From: Trachythela sp. YZ-2020
Taxonomy: Eukaryota; Cnidaria; Anthozoa; Malacalcyonacea; Clavulariidae
NCBI GenBank assembly: GCA_016169945.1
Contig: JADLSH010000138.1
Coordinates: 1-64,000 of the forward strand
Reading direction: 5' to 3'
DNA length: 64,000 bases
Part shown: positions 12,404 to 23,463 of the stretch, in pieces
Position numbering within the stretch: the stretch's first letter is position 1
How the letters are laid out: every line of letters starts with the position of its first letter
Program-made: the position numbers and the translations under genes
Notes under the pieces: generated by a model
What the model was told of the DNA's origin: nothing
Database searches by the model: none
What the model saw: the letters and a program-made list of their open reading frames with translations, nothing else

Positions 12404-12693
12404 GAGAAATTAGTAGACAGATAAACACATTACATCAGCTTTTATAGCAACGCTATAAAAGCTGTCACGTGAACAAAATATTAACCAATGAAAATAAAGT
12501 AGTCATAACAATCATAACAAAATAGAATTAATATGTAAAGATATAGACTGCGTGCAGGCTTCGGCCCGATTATAGGGTCGAAGGCCTTCACACAGGCGTT
12601 ACACTTATCAAAGCGCTATAAATGTCGTACAAGGGAAGGGAAGAGGGGATATAGAGGAAAGCATATAAGAAGTATTTAAGAGAAAAGAATGAG

Positions 12694-13370
12694 CTAGATG
12701 AAGGAGAGGCGCTCATTGATACCATCAGGCTGAATGGTGCCAAGTTTAAAAATGAGACGCTTTTCTTGCTTCCGACGGGTATCATTGCCACCAATAATGG
12801 GATGAATGGCGCATATATTCATATCAGAAAAGGAGTGGTTGGCAATGTTGAAGTGCCTAGCAACCGGTTTGTTGTGCACATTGTTCTTAACATCACGCAA
12901 GTGCTCAGCAAACCTATCGCCTAAACGTCTTCCAGTCTCTCCGATGTGGAGCAAGCCACATTTGCTGCAATAGATGCAGTAAACGAGGTTGGAGGAGATG
13001 CACGTGAAACTGTGCTTGATGACAAACTGAGATTTTGGAGCCGAAATACAGGTGGCGAGGTTTAAATGCTTACAAGTGTAGCACTTAGCACGACCACAGG
13101 GAACAGTGCCAGTTGGTGACACAGAGTCCTGTCGAAGTGAGCTGTGCACTAGGGTTTCCCGGATGTTTTTACTGTGTCGAAAAGAGACCAGTGGGGTCTC
13201 GGAGAAAATGGAAGACGTTGCAGGGTCATTTTTAAGTAGATTAAAATTCTGGCAAATGATGTCACTTACTTTAAAATTGAAGGGGTGAAAGGTTAAAACT
13301 AAAGGTACTTTTTGATTAGAAATTGCAATCGAAGGTTCTCTTAAGGTGTCTGAACGGGGTAGAAGGTTCT
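12694..13370 (-). pseudogene. Penelope-like element GIY-YIG endonuclease domain
   Basis: An open minus-strand frame encodes the linker after the reverse transcriptase (PLVLTFHP, then KNIRETLVHS) followed by the Penelope GIY-YIG nuclease. The features are a CxxxxCxxC cluster (PCGRAKCYTC), LVYCIYCSKC, LLHIGETGRRLGDRFAEH, the arginine-rich helix and the family ending INERLSF. This nuclease nicks DNA for element insertion. The reading frame is open from about 13370 to the stop at 12694, but the upstream reverse transcriptase, which the protein needs, is absent. It is a dead 3' fragment with a fairly intact nuclease domain. An ATG at 13149 is only an internal methionine. Confidence 0.88.
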
Positions 13371-13532
13371 CTTAAGGTGTCTGAACGCAGCCTATATCTT
13401 TACATATTAATTCTATTTTGTTATGATTGTTATGACTACTTTATTTTCATTGGTTAATATTTTGTTCACGTGACAGTTTTTATAGCGTTGCTATGAAAGC
13501 TGATGTAATGTGTTTATCTGTCTACTAATTTC

Positions 13533-13563
13533 TCCTGACGAAGGGCTTTAGCTCGAAACGTCG
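13533..13563 (+). ncRNA. Hammerhead ribozyme-like core (right pseudo-LTR)
   Basis: Plus strand reads CTGACGA, GGGC-TTTA-GCTC, GAAACGTC. It is oriented outward relative to the coding region because this pseudo-LTR is inverted with respect to the left one. Same core as at 3122-3150. Confidence 0.57.
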
Positions 13564-13987
13564 AGATTTTGTTTATATCTTTTAGGCACAAGCGAAGCAA
13601 CCCTCAATTTGTTCTATATTTCCGTGGCCGACGCTGAATTAAAGTCCACGATATGTTAATATATTGTTGCTTTCGTGTTTATACTAAGTTTGGACGCTGT
13701 CCATTTTGTGCCCATTATTTTGCTCTTTTGGTGTTTTATATTCGCTATATTTAAAATACGGATTTATTTCAAATTAAAGATTAATTGTCACTTATAGGTA
13801 AAATAATTTGAAATATAAATTATTTTCACTGAGGAATCTTCCGTTGATAAGTAAAACTATTTTGCTTTGACAATAAAAAAATATGTTGAAAAAATATTTC
13901 ACAAGCCGGTTAACTTATTGATTTAATAGTCTATTTTTAAATATCAGTTCTGTCTGGTTTAAAAATGAACCTCTGTATGGTTTAAAA

Positions 13988-14155
13988 ATGAATTCTACAA
14001 CTAGTGCTTCTCCGATAAATTTAACAACTCTCACTGAAAACGACGGCGTTCCCGGCTCATATTTTGAGCATGATCCATTGGATTATACTGTCGATCAACT
14101 CAAGCGGTGGTTAAAATGTAGAGGCTTGAAGCAAAGTGGTATTAAAGCCCGAAGG
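13988..14155 (+). pseudogene. SAP-like domain fragment
   Basis: The frame starting at ATG 13988 contains DYTVDQLKRWLKCRGLKQSG. This fits the SAP helix-loop-helix fold, a DNA-binding module of about 35 residues with a conserved L..L...G.. pattern. The match ends near 14150, after which the frame runs through unrelated sequence to a stop at 14233. Similar SAP modules open transposon-encoded proteins in invertebrates, so this is probably a mobile-element relic. No catalytic domain follows. Confidence 0.5.
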
Positions 14156-14159
14156 CCCT

Positions 14160-14372
14160 TTACCACGTTGGCCCTTTATCCGTGGGCCCTTTCTCGCCTG
14201 GCCAATGAACTGCACAAATATATGTGTTCCTAATTATCATTGATATATCAAAGTTTTTCCGCGAACATGCTGAAACCCAGCAACGAGACTTTTCAATTCC
14301 TTGCGACGGTTTTGGAAAAGGTATAAATACCTTTTGCCCAGAAGCTCTCATATCCTGAAGCGATTTCGGCAA
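14160..14372 (-). pseudogene. THAP-like zinc-finger fragment
   Basis: The minus-strand frame contains FPKPSQGIEKSRCWVSACSR and then NTYICAVHW followed by GEKGPT. This resembles a THAP finger (FP, C, W, then C..H) of the kind found with the downstream G-GPT motif in transposon-derived proteins. The expected second half is missing. It lies head-on to the SAP fragment and does not form one gene with it. Confidence 0.45.
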
Positions 14373-15527
14373 TTTTTCAGACTTTTATAAAGCCAGCTTT
14401 TAGTTCAAATTAGCCTGTAATAGTTGTTTTCCTCAAAATTTTAGAGTAACACTGGCCAAATATAGTTTACTCCAAGTTGCTTTATGGATTTTATATGGCA
14501 AATGAAATACATAGCCTTGAATTATGTGCGTTTCTTAATATATAATCGCACGAAGTTTACGGCAAAATATATCAGTTGTGTATATTTTCTATTAGCTGTA
14601 AATCGTGAATTAGATTGTATTTATTAATCTAGACAACTACGAACACTCAAATATCCTATAAACGCAAGTACTAGACAAGTAGAATCTAACTAAATATTAA
14701 GGTCAGAAGCAGTACGACGAATTTTGGCACAAGAATAAAATAAATTTGACACACAAGGGCCAAATCAGTGTCACTGAACAAAGTACAATGTGTTTACGGA
14801 ATATATATGGCTTTAACACGAAAAATCTTACCTAAATATCGCTGAAATAGTAAGATTTTGCAAGTTTCTTCCTCGGTCTTCTCAGTTTGTTTACGTTGTG
14901 AATACAAAAACTGGAAATGCACACGCGTTTACGTTCGCTCATTGGTCGACTAATTAGGCGAGCGTTATTGATGACCAATCAGAATAAAGAAACTTGTAGC
15001 ATAGCAACGTAATTTTCGGTCATCGTTTGAAGTTTAGTTGCCGCGACGTTGCGGGAAGGCGGCCTAAAAACTCTCGATTTTTCTCTTAAAAATTTATTTT
15101 TCGGCTTGGCAACAACTCAAACCTTTTTTCTACATCTATCTGAGTATGAATATGTTTGTTGCCAGCTTCTAACACGAAGTTGCCATCAAACGTTTTTTGT
15201 TGAGAACTTGCCTCCCGTATTCCCAACTCAAATCACTAATAGGAAAATAATTATTTATTCGATATATTAATCACAATCCCACAAACACGCCATTCTTTAT
15301 TGCTCAAAACGTAAACATTCACCGGTATAAACCGTAGCTGTCCGACGGTTCGCGAAGTTGGGACTCGCGTGTCCCGCGCGATAACAAACAGCTATAATCT
15401 AAATGTAGTAACTATACTAATAGTTTCCGACATTTTAGAGGCGCTTTTTGATATCTTGGCCGGCCGACTAATACCCAAAGTACTTACCTAAAACTTTAAT
15501 GAAAATCCCTGGATAGATATAGATAAC
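14373..15527. other. Intergenic, no gene recognised
   Basis: AT-rich sequence with short frames lacking motifs. Nothing repeats elsewhere in the window that I could detect. Confidence 0.5.
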
Positions 15528-15643
15528 GGGGAAAATATACCAGTTTATAAATCATGTATTTATATACCAACTGTTTTGCGTATCTTTATACGCAAAACAG
15601 TTGGTATATAAATACATGATTTATAAACTGGTATATTTTCCCC
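15528..15643. repeat. Perfect 56-bp-arm hairpin
   Basis: The left arm 15528-15583 and right arm 15588-15643 are exact reverse complements, separated only by the four bases CTTT. The arms begin GGGGAAAATATACCAG. A natural palindrome this perfect is unstable and usually recent. It lies immediately before a Crypton-like remnant. Confidence 0.93.
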
Positions 15644-15689
15644 CTTATTATCCCCCAACCGACAACAACACTCGGTACAAGGCTCAACC

Positions 15690-16182
15690 GATGGGAAAAA
15701 ATCGCATCAACGAAATGATGAAACGAATTGTCCACGGTACACAACTTGAGCATCAACAAAATAAATTGGCGAACCCCAGCGCGCGTAAGACTGTTGTCAA
15801 TAAATTAAGGAAAAACAACGTCGATCGTTCCTCGATTGTGAAGGTTACTTGTCACCGCAACTTGCAGTCGCTCGATTATTATGATGAAGGCGACGAAGAA
15901 GAGCAGCAGCAAATATCTTCCAACAAATGCTGGGGAAATAATCTTCTACAACGTCGCGATGGGGCATCCACTTCGAGTTCAATCAGACACCAGTATGCAA
16001 CTTCGACAGCCATGGAAATGCAACAACAGCAAGCCTTTCTTCCAGATTTTCAACGGCAAGGTCAGCTAAGCGTGAGCAGTGGCAATTCCTTTCCAAGCAC
16101 CTGCCCTAACCAACTGAATCAAGCAACGGTGAGACAAGAAAGTAAACATCATATGCTCAATTCCAACAATTTCAGCAAGTAA
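15690..16182 (+). pseudogene. Crypton-type tyrosine recombinase remnant
   Basis: The frame holds the catalytic carboxy-terminal part of a eukaryotic tyrosine recombinase: PSARKTVVNKL (the HxxR-type arginine box), IVKVTCHRN (the second box, where the family has TGHRN, so the glycine is replaced) and SLDYYDEGDEEEQ (the nucleophile tyrosine region). A glutamine-rich tail follows to the stop at 16182. The amino-terminal half and the first catalytic arginine region are missing. The enzyme family recombines DNA through a tyrosine nucleophile. This copy is truncated and altered and should be inactive. Confidence 0.65.
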
Positions 16183-16490
16183 CGTTCTCAGTTGGTTCAA
16201 CGATGACTTCACAAATTCTGTCTCAGCATGCTTCAAAACCAAGGCGACGTCGGGCTTACATGATTGAAATTGACTCCTATTGACTGTTTTGTTTTCAACT
16301 GTTGAAAATATTTCATATTTGAACTTTTGTTTGCTTTCTTGAGCTTTTAATTTACACGGACACGAACGAGCATGTGCTTTGTTTAACTACAGTTCCGTTG
16401 TGCAATTTATGCATTTTGACGTACATAAAGGACAAGTTTAAATTTCATATAGTCTCGAATATTTTAATGTATATTATTAATACTTGAGTA

Positions 16491-16640
16491 ATAGTATGGT
16501 TTCTCGTGAAATTTGGATGTAACATACACTGTGGGTTAAAGACTCAATAGCACTCGTCCTTCGGACTCGTGCTATTTTGAGGTCTTTGAAAAACTCACAC
16601 GTGAATGTTATATCCAAATTGCACTCGAAGCCATACTATA
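16491..16640. mobile_element. Palindromic MITE
   Basis: Ends pair as ATAGTATGG and CCATACTAT. The body folds back with mismatches through TTTGGATGTAACAT and ATGTTATATCCAAA, closing on GCACTCGTCCTTCGGACTCGTGC at the centre. No coding capacity. Confidence 0.7.
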
Positions 16641-18799
16641 ACCTATGCTAAACACTTCAGTTCAAAACGAGCTGTTATCAACGTGTGTCTTGTCCGATCA
16701 ACAATAGAATATAAAACTTATATATATACTATGATAAAAATGTAAAAATATACTATAATTGAAACTTTAAAAACATGTATAATTGCAACATTAAAAACAA
16801 TACATTTCTTGGAGAACATCTTCCAGTTAATTTCATAATCGTACAATTGTATCAGGCTTTGCTTAACGTAACGGTGAAACAATGCCGTAGCTATTGCAAC
16901 TTTTTCCCCATGACGAAAGCAAGCTTTCTGGTTTCCAGTGCCATGTTTATCACCTTTTTCCACTGGTTTGGAAGTTGGAACTAGTGTTGAGACCTGGAGG
17001 GTGAGTTTAAATTATGCATCTATGTAAAGTAGCTTATTAAAATTATATTGAAATGTTACAGTATGCTTACGATAGCCAATCTGTATTATTAACAATGCTT
17101 CGTTATTAATTGTGTATAAAAATAGCTACGTGACCTAGATTTGCCTAATGCACAAGCCTAAGCGATAAAATACTAGATACATGCTAACTATGTCCCATGC
17201 TTCAATTTACCGCCTTGCTTTTCCTGCTAGTTTTTCTTACGGCTATATTTAAATCAAGCGTTTATGTAAAACATGAGAGCAATGTATATAACAGGCTTAC
17301 CTCAAAATCTTGACTTTTGCCTGTTACATCCTAAACTGGATCTTCAGGTGATCCTAATCAGTCAATTGGCGTTAGTGACCAGTTTGAGGTTAGCAAACCA
17401 ATACTCTTTGTCGGTTTTATGATATCCAGAGTACTGTTTAACATTTTGTGAATCAACGCAAACCACACTACACTCCCAGCTATTGGGTACAAATGATAAC
17501 TCTTTACAAATTGTTGTGTTCCTGATTGCTATGTAAATGTTTTATAACATGAATGTATACCAATTTTCTTATACGACTAAAAATATTGCCATGCAGTTGC
17601 TCTGTCTTGTAAGTGGTCGAGGTTTGCATGTACCATGGTTAAAACAGCCATGCATATACCAAGCATTATTCAGAACACTTCTCAGCAGATAACACAGAGG
17701 ACAGGCGTCCCTGTTCAATCAAAGAGTTTAGGGAAACTCTGTAACGTCATTCTTTCAATGTGATACAGCATGCTTGTCCGTAGCATTCAAATGTAGCATT
17801 AGGTATAAAGTGTTTTCGGGTATCAGAGAAAAACGAATACTAAAACAATTGCTATATATAGCAATGTCCTGGAATGTTAAACATGCCATAATAGTTCACA
17901 GAAACATGCCAATTCATTTTTTGGAGATATTTAGTTTTAAATATATTGGAGATTTTACCTTTTTTTGGATTTAGTGATATAGTACAGCGGAGGGAGGGTT
18001 CTGCAAACATTAGCTGTTTGCAATAGCAAAATAAATTTATTTTTCTCTCGGTGTTGTTTTTTAATACTGCTTCTCGATAAATTGAACGAATTCAACGCAA
18101 TCAATCTTGCGCAGTGTTGGCCTACGTTTATCGATATATTTAACAAACTGATTATTTAAGTTTCTGTTTCTTTATGTGTCAATTGTCCTTATTTGAACTG
18201 GTTAAAACCACACCCCCCCCCCCCCCCCCCGACTCCATTGATCCAGAAAAGATTTCTGGAAAAACATATTCAACTTTATAAACAAGCTGTTTGGAAGTTT
18301 AATTTGAAGATTTTAGTTAACCTGTGGTTAGGCTAACAGGCTTTTGAACAACCGACACTTCAGTGTATTTCTAAGTCATTAAAAACGGAATTAATCAATG
18401 TTTTATACAATCAAAATAGACGGTTTCCGATTTATATCCGTATTTTTCGTCAACTACAGTACGTGTGTATATAATTTGTGGAAAAGTGAGAATTTTACTC
18501 GAAAACAACATCAGTGAACTTGATCTTTACATTAAAACGTCATTGTTGCTCTAGCAACGAGTTATTCATATTATTCTTAAGTATATTTGGATACTGTTTC
18601 ATAAAAGTGAGAATGATGTAGTATTCATTTCTGAACAAATATTAATTGTCCAAAAATTATTTAGAAAGTCGTATATATTACATTTCTTCCACATGCATGG
18701 CTACATTCGTTGCTTCACTATTAAACGGGAGGGTGGATCCGAGGACACTAATATAATCAAGTTTGCTATATGAAGGTTAGAGCACGAGGGAGAGGTTTT

Positions 18800-18950
18800 T
18801 ATTTAAGAATTAAAAAACGAGTTGCGTGCCGTTATGGTGTAATAATGCACGAGGGAGGAATGTTGGGAGAATACGAGAGTATTCTCCCAACATACCCTCG
18901 AGTGCATTATTACACCATAACAGCACAAGACGAGTTTTTTTCATTCTTTT
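18800..18950. mobile_element. Palindromic MITE
   Basis: A long fold-back: GTTATGGTGTAATAATGCAC at 18831 pairs with its complement ending at 18921, and TGTTGGGAGAATAC pairs across the loop GAGA. Arm similarity continues outward through AAAAAACGAGT. Confidence 0.72.
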
Positions 18951-19939
18951 ATATTACAAGTGGTAGATAAGCACAGTAAACAATTTTGTTCAAAGATCAA
19001 TATTGATATTCTCCTAACATGTAATCACTGACGTCATTCGCAAGCTTTTCAATGTTTTCATTGCTTGGCAACAACTACGCCTGAATTCTGGCCGGCGAAG
19101 GAGCGAAAAACTTGCAACTCAATAAAATTAGGGAATAAAAGGCACAAAAACTGTTGAAAATTTTTCAAATATGGTGCACAATGATAGACAGATGATTGGT
19201 TTTCGTTGTTCTGATTCACTTTTGTCCTGGATTCGGTATAAAAGCGAAGGGTTTTTGTCAAGCTGCTTTGACGACATTGGCTGTCAAGTTGATTTTTCAT
19301 CTTGAACCAAATATATCGGGCAGTTTTTGTTTGAAGGTACTGTTTGAATATATTTTGTGTTTTTTGCTAATTCAGTGGTTGGTGGTTAAAAATTTTCTCA
19401 GACAAACTGTCAAGAAATGCATAAACATGTCGTATTTGTGTAGGTTTTTGTCGTTGCATCTTGACAGCTTAAAAACTGTACACATAGTGTTATCTAAGTC
19501 AATGCCAAAGTGGTTAATTTTAATTTTTTGCACCTAGAACTGTGTTTGGTTTGTGTTTAAATACAGTTTTGTACCTTTAAATGTCAAAATAGCACATATT
19601 TTCGCGTTTCTTGTCGCTGTTGAATGCGAACTTTCAAGCAAAAAAGTATATTTCAAACTCAGAAACAGCTACAAATCTTTATTCGCCGTTTATGGATCCC
19701 TTTGTTATTTGTTGGCTGGCTTTTTCCATCTCGTTTAGGTCTACTTTTTCTTGCTTTCTGACAGACTTTGGATTTAAAACTATTATAATTTTGTTCATAT
19801 TGTATTGACAATTCCGAGGAAAATTTAACAAGCGGGGACAAAGGGAGAAAAATTAAAACGGTGGCCGTGCTTTATTGCGTCATAAAGCACGCGAATTAGC
19901 CAATCAAATTGCTCGTTAGATACTACTTATAATATAATT

Positions 19940-20241
19940 AACTTTAAAAAACTCATTAACTATTCATGAGGAAAAGACAAAGGAAATCACTACCGTGTCG
20001 GTGGTTTTATATGTGGTAAAAAATCATGTTAATTTACATAAACTTTAGCTTTAATTTTCTCGGCTTAGACAACGTTTATTTTTAAAATTACTTCGCCAAT
20101 GAACTCATAAGATGGGTCGTTTTTAAGCCATTTAAAACACTCGCAGTTCGTGCTTTATCAGATATAAAACACTCGTGCTGCGCACTCGTGTTTTATATCT
20201 GATAAAGCACTCCTGCTCGTGTTTTAAATAGTACGTGAAGA
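19940..20241 (+). mobile_element. MITE family A, copy 1
   Basis: About 300 bp beginning with AACTCATTAACTATTCATGA and ending with a hairpin built on ACACTCG...GATATAAAACACTCG. It shares the landmarks GATGGGTCG and the terminal hairpin with 20267-20554 and 33591-33866. Confidence 0.7.
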
Positions 20242-20266
20242 CTGAGCGCGACGCGATAAGTCTTTA

Positions 20267-20554
20267 CAGTGAATTCAAAAACTCATTAATAATTCATGAA
20301 GAAAACACAAAAGAAATTAATGTTTAATCAGTGTCTTTATATGTGATAAAGACCCGCTCGTTTTTCTCGTCGAAATTTCTCGGCTTTCAAGACAACAATT
20401 TTCAAAATTCGTTTTTATATGAGCTAATAAGATGGGTCGTTTTTCAAGCCATTTAAAACACTCGCAGTTCGTGCTTTATCAGATACAAAACACTCGGCTT
20501 CGCTTCGCGTTTTATATTCTGATAAAGCAGGAGTGCTCGTGTTTTAAATAGTAC
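20267..20554 (+). mobile_element. MITE family A, copy 2
   Basis: Starts AACTCATTAATAATTCATGA, then a diverged middle, GATGGGTCG and the same terminal hairpin. It lies about 25 bp after copy 1 in the same orientation. Confidence 0.7.
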
Positions 20555-20874
20555 ATAAAAACCATACTTGCCACACCCTATTCTTTCGTTTTTCGTCGGT
20601 TTCTACATTAGAAATTCAAGATAATACATAGTTTGTTTTTGAAAAAGAGCAATTAGGGATTTGAAAATTCAATTGTGTTATTACGATTTTTAAATCAATT
20701 ATTTTTAAATGTTGTGTGCATGAATGAATTTAAACAAATTGCTTTGCATCAAAACAAATTGCTTTGCATCATTTTGCATTCGCAAATTGCTTTAAAGTAC
20801 GATGATCAGGGCAAGAAATATCTTGAATACGGCGAGAATGTTAGTAAAACCAACTCCGGTGGGCTTAAAGAAAG

Positions 20875-21779
20875 AAAAAACTAAACCGAAAGTTATTCGG
20901 GCATATGAAAATACTGATTCGACGAGATGCATAGTGCGTTTATACGAAAAATATTGTAGCCTTTGGTAAGAGCTTGTTTTGTTTGATTGTACTATAGAGT
21001 TTTTTTATCGTTTTGATGTAATTAACACCGATTGTCAATATGCAATGTATGAATTTTCTCGCTATCGTCCAAAAGAAAGAAATAACGACGCGTCCTACCT
21101 CACCCCGTTGCAAAAACCCAAGCCTGACTGTTGGTATTGTGGTGTTCCGTTGGGCCATAATAAGTTATCAAGTATGGCAAAGCGACTTTGTGACGCTGGA
21201 GGAATTACTGGTTTTAAAACAAACTACAGTTTACGGGCTACAGCGGCAACAAGATTATACGACGGAAAAGTTGACGAACAACTAATATGTGAAAAAAAAC
21301 AAGTTAGTCAGTTTTGACGAATCATTCGTATGCTGATTAATATTTTGGAAATTTTTAAGACTTATACTTCGTCTTTTATTGAAGGACATGACCAGTGGCG
21401 TAGCCAGCGGTCGATTTGGTCCCGCTATGCAAATTTCAAATTATTCATTTCTTTAGAAATTAATTGTTTTCACCGTCAATGAACACGAACAAATTTGCAT
21501 AGGAGGACTAAATCGGCGGGCTGGCTACCCTACTAAGGACATCGAAGTTTGGCTGTACGAGCATACAAAAGAACAAGCAAGGAACTAGAGGAGAGCGTTT
21601 CGTCCGTATTGTACGGACATTCAACACCGTCAAAAAAGAGGGCAGTTCAAGTAAAGGAGACCAAACCTGAAAAAGCTGTTAAAGAGGAGGAAACAAAGTT
21701 AAATGAAGATATGAGCACCAAAAAAACAGATAAGAAAACAACTCCTCATAATATTACTATTAACTTTAACCTCTCATGA
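20875..21779 (+). pseudogene. Crypton/ZMYM-type tyrosine recombinase remnant
   Basis: Broken pieces line up with the DUF3504-type tyrosine recombinase domain found in Cryptons and ZMYM/KCTD1-like proteins. In order: PKVIRAYENTD with CIVRLYEKYC (about 20880-20965); YLTPLQKPKPDCWYCGVPLG, then SSMAKRLCDAGGITGFKTNYSLRATAATRLYDG and EQLI (21080-21290); and finally AVRAYKRTS with a lysine-rich tail (21550-21779). The arginine in SLRATA fits a catalytic position. A stretch of about 235 bp separates the last two pieces and includes a MITE near 21392-21538, so the TGHRS box is lost. Frame changes and the insertion make it a pseudogene. Confidence 0.68.
21392..21538. mobile_element. Degenerate palindromic MITE inside the recombinase
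   Basis: The left end AGTGGCGTAGCCAGC...GGTCC...CTATGCAAATTT is mirrored at the right end by AAATTTGCATAGGAGGAC...GCTGGCTACCCTACT. AAGGACAT occurs on both sides (21384 region and 21535 onward), consistent with an 8-bp target duplication, though three extra bases sit at the left. Confidence 0.6.
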
Positions 21780-22378
21780 CAAACTTGATTTTTACTTTGT
21801 GTGTAGAATAGTTGTATTTATTTGGTTGAAGTTTTGTGTGTGCTTGTGCGGGTGATTTTGTTTGAGATACTTAATTTAAAGCGTTTTGTTAATTATGCTA
21901 ATTTTTAATGTAAAGTTATCCCAGTTTATTATTTTGCCGTAATAACCTGGTACTAGGTTATTATTTTTCCGTAATAACCTTCAACGCCGCATTTCTTCCG
22001 GAGAAATCAAATACCACCTCATGCTTTTAAATTGGAGGTTGTTACTGAGAAGTTAAAAACCGACGAAAAACAAAACAATAGGGCGTGGCAATTTGTAAAC
22101 CTAAATATATCAATAAATCTAAAATTCCCAGCTACGCTTTTCCATATGAGTGTTACAGTATGAGTAGGTTAACCGGCCTAACCAGGGTCGGAAGTAATTA
22201 GTATTCAAAATGGCGTCGCGTGCGCACGGTAGTAATTAGTATGCAAGGCGCCATATTGGAAAGTGACGTATCTTCTGAGGTTGTGTAACCTAGAGGTTGC
22301 GCAACCTGGAGGTGACATTTGAACCGAGTATTAGTATTCACGCGTCACGCCTGGAAGTAAGAATAATAATGAGGTGAC

Positions 22379-22500
22379 GTAATATAAAGCGTTGCGTAAC
22401 ATAAAGCGTTGCGTAACATAAAACGTTGCGCAACGTTTAAATACTAATAGCGTTGCGTAACATAAAGCGTTGCGTAACATGAAGCGTTGCGTAACATCCA
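22379..22500. repeat. 17-bp tandem repeat (ATAAAGCGTTGCGTAAC)
   Basis: Two runs of two to three units each separated by a spacer with TTTAAATACTAATA. The units resemble termini of a transposon but no partner ends were found. Confidence 0.7.
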
Positions 22501-22575
22501 TACCGAGAGTATCCGGCAGAACTCCGAAAAATTCCATCGTGTAGTTAACCTGGGGGTTCCCTCGGGGTTCCCTAT

Positions 22576-23250
22576 GCGACTTCGCATTTTGCTCATGCGT
22601 CTTCGCATTTTGCTCATGCGTCTTCGCATTTTGCTCATGCGTCTTCGCATTTAGTTCGCATTTTCTCATGCCTCTTCGCATTAAGGCCCTTCGTGGTCCG
22701 ATGGCCCGGAATATCTCAGCCTAGCTGTCACTTAGTCTTAAGTTCGCATTTTTCTCATGCGTCTTCGCATTAAGGCCTTTGTGGCCCTATGCGCCCTCGC
22801 ATTTTGCTCATGCGTCTCGCATTTAATTCGCATTTTTCTCATGCTTCTTCGCATTTAGTTCGCATTTTTTTTATGCGTCTTCGCATTAAGGCCCTTCGTG
22901 GCCCGATGGCTCGGAATATCTCAGTCTAGCTGGCACCTAGTCTTAAGTTCGCATTTTTCTCATGCGTCTTCGCATTAAGGCCTTTGTGGCCCTATGCGCC
23001 CTCGCATTTTGCTCATGCGTCTCGCATTTAATTCGCATTTTTCTCATGCTTCTTCGCATTTAGTTCGCATTTTTTTTATGCGTCTTCACATTTAGGCCCT
23101 TTGTGGCCCGATGGCTCGGAATATCTCAGTCTAGCTGGCACTTAGTCTTAAGTTCGCATTCTGTTCATGCCTCTTCGCATTAAGACCTTTGTGGCCTCAT
23201 GTGCCTTCGCATTTCTTCGCATTTTGCTTCGCATCCTTCGCATTAAGACC
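22576..23250. repeat. CGCATTTTGC-type arrays with a 205-bp higher unit
   Basis: Starts with four tandem 21-bp units (CTTCGCATTTTGCTCATGCGT). It then repeats a 205-bp block: the landmark TCTCAG(C/T)CTAGCTG occurs at 22714, 22919 and 23124, exactly 205 bp apart. The same short motif returns in inverted orientation at 24300-24395, so the arrays bracket the zinc-finger gene. Confidence 0.88.
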
Positions 23251-23413
23251 CGTTGGCCCGGAATAACTCATACAAGTGTACAGTACCAAAACTAATATAG
23301 ATGCGAAAAAATGAGCAGAAATGAACACCTAATGTGCGCGAGAATTGAAAATTGCCCAGAGATGAAAGTCAAGAACGTTTAAACCAGCTCGCTTGTATTG
23401 TCCCACAAGCCAA

Positions 23414-23423
23414 CTATATAACT
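23414..23423 (+). promoter_or_regulatory. TATA-like box upstream of the zinc-finger gene
   Basis: ACTATATAAC lies about 45 bp before the ATG at 23464. It sits within a short inverted repeat (GAAAGTCAAGA at 23364 and TCTTGACTTTC ending near 23433). Position fits a core promoter for a compact element gene. Confidence 0.4.
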
Positions 23424-23463
23424 CTTGACTTTCTTTTCATTCCTTGGGAGCGTGTAGTAGACA

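Larger units (their letters stand above)
9224..12553. repeat. Segmental duplication, copy 2
   Basis: Direct copy of 1-3299 with scattered single-base changes and small indels. Its right part is the left pseudo-LTR of a Penelope-like element that, unlike in copy 1, still has its coding region. The unit spacing is about 9.22 kb. Confidence 0.93.
12327..13649 (-). mobile_element. Penelope-like element, 5'-truncated, with inverted pseudo-LTRs
   Basis: About 225-bp repeats at 12327-12555 and 13387-13613 face each other in inverted orientation around a minus-strand coding fragment. The right repeat runs on to about 13649, and that extension recurs at 34861-34934, so it belongs to the element. Penelope-like elements are known for tandem or inverted pseudo-LTR arrangements. 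The reverse transcriptase is missing. Only the linker and the GIY-YIG endonuclease part remain. Confidence 0.85.
16183..20874. other. Long gene-poor stretch with MITEs
   Basis: No supportable gene. It holds palindromic MITEs at 16491-16640, 18800-18950, 19940-20241 and 20267-20554 (listed separately) and an 18-base C run at 18213-18230. A frame at 19196-19537 encodes a hydrophobic, motif-free peptide that I do not accept as a gene. Confidence 0.5.

Noticed and set aside
19196..19537. 113-codon hydrophobic frame
   Set aside because: No motif, no homologous look, AT-rich composition biased to Phe/Leu. Probably chance.
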